A DNA stretch of 64,000 nucleotides. It comes from Piezodorus guildinii. Lineage: Eukaryota; Arthropoda; Insecta; Hemiptera; Pentatomidae. Within the stretch, counting starts at the first letter, position 1, and every line of letters begins with the position of its first letter. Shown here piece by piece: positions 59,420 through 64,000 of this stretch. The stretch covers positions 108,626,711-108,690,710 of the forward strand of contig CM041295.1 in assembly GCA_023052935.1 (NCBI GenBank). The letters are read 5' to 3'. The notes beneath the pieces are model-generated. The model did no database searches. It worked only from the letters and a program-made list of their open reading frames with translations, and was not told the DNA's origin. The position numbers were made by a program, and so were the translations under genes.

Positions 59420-60584
59420 GTTACATATTTAATTTCATAATTGATTATTAGAAATAATCAAAAAACACTTGATCGTTAGGAGTGTCATTTATACGTGACT
59501 ATACCCCCACTTTGCTAAATGTTATCAATGTTAATAATAATTTTAATTTTTCTTGTTTGAACCCGTCCGGTCTGGAAATAAAGACATTCGATTAATTGAA
59601 TATTAATGTAGATGTATAATATACCGTTGGCAAGGCAATCATTTTAGAAAAAAAAAGTTATTAAACATAAAAAGTTGTAGAAGGTAATGCAGTATGACAA
59701 AAATGGCAAAAAAATAAGTGATTGTTGTATAAAATAAAAATTATTTAATCCAAAATAAATATTTCCATCAACACTCATTGTAATTCTTTTTCAGTTATAA
59801 CTTTTCCTAAACTTGATTTTAAATAGGAAGGTAAGTGAAAGTCGTGTTTTCGCGGATCAGATTTCTCGGGCAATTGTTTTAAGTGATTGTGATATAAAAT
59901 GTTTTCTTTTAATGATCCCTAAATTTTTAGAAGGAAAACAAAAATGAATTTCTTTAGAACAGTGATAGAAAATTGTTCATTTAAATTAAGGTTATACGTA
60001 AAAGTTGTGTGGTGCTCGCACGAGATTTTTTTTTGTCAAAAATTGTATTGTTCCAAGAGAGATTGGATAATTAATTTCATATAGCAGGCTCAATCTCTTG
60101 ATCTATATTAAACTTACTGGCTTAGTCGCTAATTGATACATGATGGACCGTGCACAACGACGCGAAACATAAGTTGACTTCGTTTAAGCATATCTGGGCC
60201 TGCTATTTCAATAAATCGTTTTAATAATCATAATAAAACAAAAAAAAAATATTGTGTGCAACAAACGACTTTCATTTACCCCCCCCCCCCCCGGGTTGTT
60301 ATAAAATAAATTTAAGAACTTTTAAATTGATTTAGCGTTGAAAAGAAGATTAAAGAATTACTTTGAGTTTCGATGAAAACATATATTTTAGATTAAATAA
60401 TATGACAATAGATATTATTATGTACTACAAATCACTTAGTTTTATCCCTTTTCACAACTCTTCATAACCTTGTACAAATTTGTATATAAGATGATTTTTT
60501 TTTTCAAAACTTTTACCTTCCATCACTTTCATTCATCATCTATATGGATGTTAATAGTATTTAGATTTTTTCTTCGTTTTATCT
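59420..60584. other. AT-rich spacer with a possible repeat end
   Basis: No gene. At about 60140-60215 a stretch ending GACGCGAAACATAAGTTGAC, then CTGGGCCTGCTATTTCAATA, then A-rich sequence looks like the 3' end of a Penelope-like or SINE family. A poly-C run lies at about 60280-60292. Confidence 0.35.
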
Positions 60585-60589
60585 ATTTT

Positions 60590-60770
60590 TTTGGAAGAGG
60601 CCAAGTGGATAGAGCATTAGGCTACTGTTTGTCTCAGGTTTGAATCCCTGCTGAGACAGGATATTATTTATTCTGTTATTTCAGCTGTGGACGACCCTGG
60701 TGTATGGAGAGTCTCCTGGGGCACACCCAGCCTCTATGAAGTAGGTACCCAAAATATTTATATAAAAAAA
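60590..60770 (+). mobile_element. tRNA-derived SINE (type 3)
   Basis: The head GGCCAAGTGGATAGAGCATT (box-A-like) and CAGGTTTGAATCCCTGCTG (box B) is followed by a body with GGGGCACACCCAGCCTCTATG and GGTACCCA, shared with the copy at 63437-63720. Confidence 0.8.
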
Positions 60771-60779
60771 AGGAATATG

Positions 60780-61140
60780 TTCTAAATTCCCTAGGAGTCA
60801 TATTCTCGGCATCATGGACATTTCCCTATTACTAAGGCCTCAGTCTTCCAAAAAGCTCTTTGTTCTGCCGAGGATTGTTTTGCTAAAGGCCTCTTACAGC
60901 GTAGGACGTTCTCGCAGATTTTCTAATTTTGGAAAGGGTTACATTTTTCGCCAAACCGACTTGCAGGAAGATGAAACTGCCTATCATGTGATATGTGATT
61001 GCAGGAGAGATTGCTAGGATACGGTTTTACCATTTTGGCAGCAACCGTATTTTAGATCCTAAGCTGTGTGGACTGATTAACTCCTACAGGTTGATCTGAT
61101 TCACCAAGTCAATAGGCCTTATTAACAGGATAATGGACGG
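60780..61140 (+). pseudogene. LINE C-terminal relic (Cys/His motif)
   Basis: The plus strand reads RQTDLQEDETAYHVICDCRR, then, in other frames, FGSNRILDPKLCGL and FTKSIGLI. This matches the C.C..E.ETA.H..C.C segment after the RNase H region of some arthropod LINEs (remembered pattern). Decayed. Confidence 0.6.
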
Positions 61141-61149
61141 CGCACAAAA

Positions 61150-61425
61150 GCCTGGTTGAGGCTGCAGTGCATAGGATAAACCGAGAAAATCAAAACAAAA
61201 TAAAACTCAAATTGGCATGTAACGTTGTTAGGAATAGTGAAGAAGGTATTCCTAAAAAGTCAATTTACACTGAACTGACTAGTGGGCCGAGTCGTAGGCG
61301 GGAAGGTAGTGTAAGGCTCATCTCGGGATTTTGGACGGTGGTTATTGCTATCAACTATGCAAGAATTGGTGGTAACGGCATTGAATATTAGGGTTTGCTA
61401 AGCCAATTATTATAATTAAAAACAA
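61150..61425 (+). pseudogene. LINE family A 3' relic
   Basis: The frame 61167-61391 has LACNVVRNSEEGIPKKSIYT, corresponding to WACKVVGLGEERIPRKLVFA of the copy at 1480-3557. It ends with the GCTAAGCC plus AT-rich tail of that family. Confidence 0.75.
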
Positions 61426-62689
61426 AAGATTTCTAGTAAAATAAAAAAAACTATAGCACCACACTATACCACCACAACCAAAACAACCTCTGTATTTATA
61501 AGGACTGCCTTGGTTCTTAATCTTAACGACTATTGGATTCAGGAAGGTGATTTGTTCGAGATCCACTCTCAATCCTAAGTTTTCCAAAATCAAGTGCAGG
61601 CGCTTTTTAAATGAAGATGTGGGTCTCCCGACGCCAGAATCGATCCACATGAGCTATAACGGTATAAATAATAATTCTGCCACAACCAGACTCGAAACCG
61701 GGAATTAAAGTTTCAATTATCCTCTGCCTAATGTCTGCCTCCAACTTACTGTACCTGATCTTTTTGTTGGCGGACCATAATCAGATCATAATCACAACGG
61801 TTGATAATCACTTAAGTCATTTATCATTGAATTATAATAAATCATTTTAATAAATCTATAATTCTTCAATGGTACATCTTTTATTTACTGGATGTCTTAG
61901 GCTCTACTGTTAATCTAGTGCACTATTTATTAACCTAGCTACGTTAATTATATGACCCATTAACCTGTTACATATCCTCATTAAATTCAATTAATGAAAT
62001 AGAATAACTTTATAATTAGAGATTTAATATTATCAAAAGATAGTTTTTTGATAATTTAAAACAAAAAAAAAGATATTTTTTTTTTAAAATCAACGACACT
62101 CTATGGCAGTTCTTAGTTCTCTCTTGAAAGTATTTTTTTCAGGATGTCTTGTATACGTTTTCGGTGGTTCACAGTAAATGATATATTAGGGGCCCAAAAG
62201 AAAAATTACTTAAAAATATTGGAGAGCTTAGAAAACAATGGGAGGAAATAAATTTGAAGTTGATTCAAAATTATGCCTGCTTTAGGAAATTCCACACTTT
62301 AGACCAAATGATTTTTTCCTTAAAGTCAGCAGTTCAATTAAAAACTATTTTTCTTCTAAGTTAACGTGTATTTTTCTTCTAATATATTTTTTTGTATACT
62401 CACTAATGCTAAGTGCGTCACTTCAAAATAATAAGGGAATCTCAATAGTAAGAAAACTTAAAATTATAGTTATCCCCACCATGTATATAGCTAACCCATA
62501 GGGCAATAGAAATGACACGATTTTTAGTGGATTTTCAGTAAATGAACTTAACAATACCCGAAAATAATCAACACATTACCTGAACCTTACATTCAGTCCA
62601 TTTATCTTTAGACTGCATGTTTCGTCAAAGATTTATCATAAATTAGGCAGTGAAGTGAAAGCGACCACCGGTTTCTCAGCGACCACATC
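61426..62689. other. AT-rich spacer, no gene seen
   Basis: The minus-strand frame 61650-61351 (99 codons) has no recognisable domain and overlaps the LINE tail. Otherwise AT-rich. Confidence 0.4.
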
Positions 62690-62990
62690 GAAGAAAAGGG
62701 TAAATATTTACATTATTTGCTTGGACCACAAAAAGGCCTACAATTCAGTTGCATAAATTGGTCTTGGTAAATATTACGGGTTCGTTTGAGTTATCCAGGC
62801 GTAACATGTTGCTTTTATCTCTCATGAATAAATTCTGTGTGCCTCTGAGTATAAGACACCCTACTGGCAATATTTATCAAGGACCAATCAAAATAAAACT
62901 GGCGTATCTCAAGGAGACCAGCTGAGTCTTGTTTGTACTCAGCGATTTAGTGAATGAATCAGTGTCCAGTTCTCAAGCGGATTTTTGGAG
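62690..62990 (+). pseudogene. LINE reverse-transcriptase relic
   Basis: The plus strand reads ICLDHKKAYNSV (RT box with the catalytic Asp position), later NKTGVSQGDQLSLV (QGD-SLSP box) and LVNESVSSSQ. Short and frameshifted. The clade is probably R2/R4-like, by the spacing only. Confidence 0.6.
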
Positions 62991-63436
62991 GGAGAAGTTT
63001 GTTTTTGGAGGGGAGTCATTTTTTTTTTGTCGAGGGGGGGTGAGGGAGTTTTAGAGCTGGGGAAATAAGGAACGTTTAGCGTTCTTGCCTGCTTCTATTA
63101 AACCTAACGGAATTTTCATATTTAGTTACTAACTAGTTATGGTGTTAGTATTAATATGTTGTAGTGTTTCAATTAGCTATTATTTATTTGTTTTTCTCGA
63201 TGGTTATTTTTGGGGAAAATTTTCCCTTTACCCTCTCTGCGAATTAGCCCCTGGGTTTAATTAATCAGTTTCGGGATTGAGCGGCGAAGTAACTGAACTT
63301 ATAGAAGTTATTTGCAATTTATTAAAAAATTATAAAGCTGTAAGACTTGTAAAAAAATCTGGTGCACACTATTTTAGAAGTTTCAAAGAAACATTAATTT
63401 TCATTAGTAACATAACAATTAACATTTAATACCAAA

Positions 63437-63720
63437 CGGGGATTGGAGCGGGACCGTGGATAGAGCACAAGTCTAATGTTCTCTGGGTTGGAACCCCGGA
63501 TTTATCAGAATAATTATTTAGAATGTTTTTTCAGCGGCAGAATGACCTTGGGGCAGGGGGACCTCTGGGTCACACCTAGCCTCAATAAATTGGGTACCCA
63601 TAAATTGGGGGAAAACCTGGCAGCAGAGCGTGATCTCGGCCTAATCACCTCATTGCACAAGCGTTGGTCTAGAAGCAGTACGAATCCCGATAAGTACTGG
63701 TAGAGTTCAGTGGGTTGTAG
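63437..63720 (+). mobile_element. tRNA-derived SINE (type 3), longer copy
   Basis: The head GGGACCGTGGATAGAGCAC (box-A-like) and GGGTTGGAACCCCGG (box-B-like, one change) is followed by a body with GGGTCACACCTAGCCTCAAT, GGGTACCCA, GTGATCTCGGCCTAATCACC and a 3' part that matches 29705-29800. Confidence 0.8.
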
Positions 63721-63904
63721 AGGTACAGATTAACAATAGAAATTATTATTTACAACGATTTCTTTAGTTTATCTGTTATCGTGCTTCTTGATGTCAGATA
63801 ATATGTTTATAAAATCATTACCATTCAAATTGCATGTCATACATATGTATTATTAATCTTATTTCGTATAAAACAAATTCATGCTAGGAAAAATATTATT
63901 TCAT

Positions 63905-64000
63905 TTTTGTTTTAACGTCACTTAAAACTCTTGTTACTAATCGGACAATGGTGAAAGTCCTAAATTTTTCCTATTCAGGTTTTTAAGGATAGGGATCTTT
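63905..64000 (-). mobile_element. SINE (type 1), cut by the window edge
   Basis: TTTTAACGTCACTTAAAACT, CTAATCGGACAATG and GGATAGGGATCTTT match the tail half of the SINE at 43122-43414 in the same orientation. The tRNA-like head would lie beyond 64000. Confidence 0.75.

Noticed and set aside
61351..61650. 99-codon minus-strand ORF
   Set aside because: No recognisable motif, overlaps a LINE tail on the other strand, and composition is unremarkable.

Overview
The window looks like an AT-rich insect genome. One host gene with introns occupies about 21 kb of the minus strand, and most of the rest is transposable-element (TE) debris of very different ages. The host protein and the types of LINE, Tc1/mariner and tRNA-derived SINE present fit an arthropod. 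A hemipteran or other paraneopteran is my guess, but the sequence does not prove it.

Host genes. A six-exon minus-strand gene (31184 down to 10203) joins in perfect phase to a 492-residue Gab/Dos-type docking protein. It has an N-terminal PH domain (exons 1-3), a disordered tyrosine- and proline-rich centre with a Grb2 SH3 site, and a C-terminal pair of tyrosines that matches the SHP2/Corkscrew docking pair. Its introns hold TEs, including a 2.7 kb nested palindrome. At the left edge, 1032-1115 looks like the last coding exon of an unidentified plus-strand gene, with its poly(A) signal at 1325-1330.

TE layers. 1.5-3.6 kb: LINE relic. 4.4 kb: mariner relic. 5.4 kb: MITE. 10.9-11.6 kb: mariner relic (Gab intron 5). 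12.8-15.5 kb: palindromic foldback-like element. 16.1-21.1 kb: nest of three or four LINEs, two insertions having clear target-site duplications (TSDs). 21.6 and 22.9 kb: small inverted-repeat elements. 26.3-27.0 kb: inverted pair inside direct repeats, with a hammerhead-like motif. 32.2-33.6 and 37.7-39.2 kb: Tc1-like elements. 35.6-36.3 kb: 5'-truncated LINE. 40.4-44.6 kb: R2-like LINE split by a young non-autonomous LTR element and a SINE. 47.4-48.9 kb: Tc1-like relic with a repeat inside. 50.0 kb: SINE. 51.1-58.7 kb: the most layered locus (below). 59-64 kb: LINE and SINE relics.

The 51-59 kb locus has three nested levels. (1) An old LINE (endonuclease plus reverse transcriptase) is interrupted at a TA. 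(2) The interrupter is a TIR-bounded element, 52477-58546, with TIRs of about 150 bp. It carries a decayed gene for a nuclease-like protein with a Cys-rich C-terminus that is not a transposase I recognise. (3) That gene is split by a Jockey-clade LINE, 53194-57466, with a 15-bp TSD and an open 894-codon ORF2. Removing each insertion in turn restores the reading frame or homology of the layer below, so the order of events can be read directly. The TIR element is the best candidate here for something undescribed.
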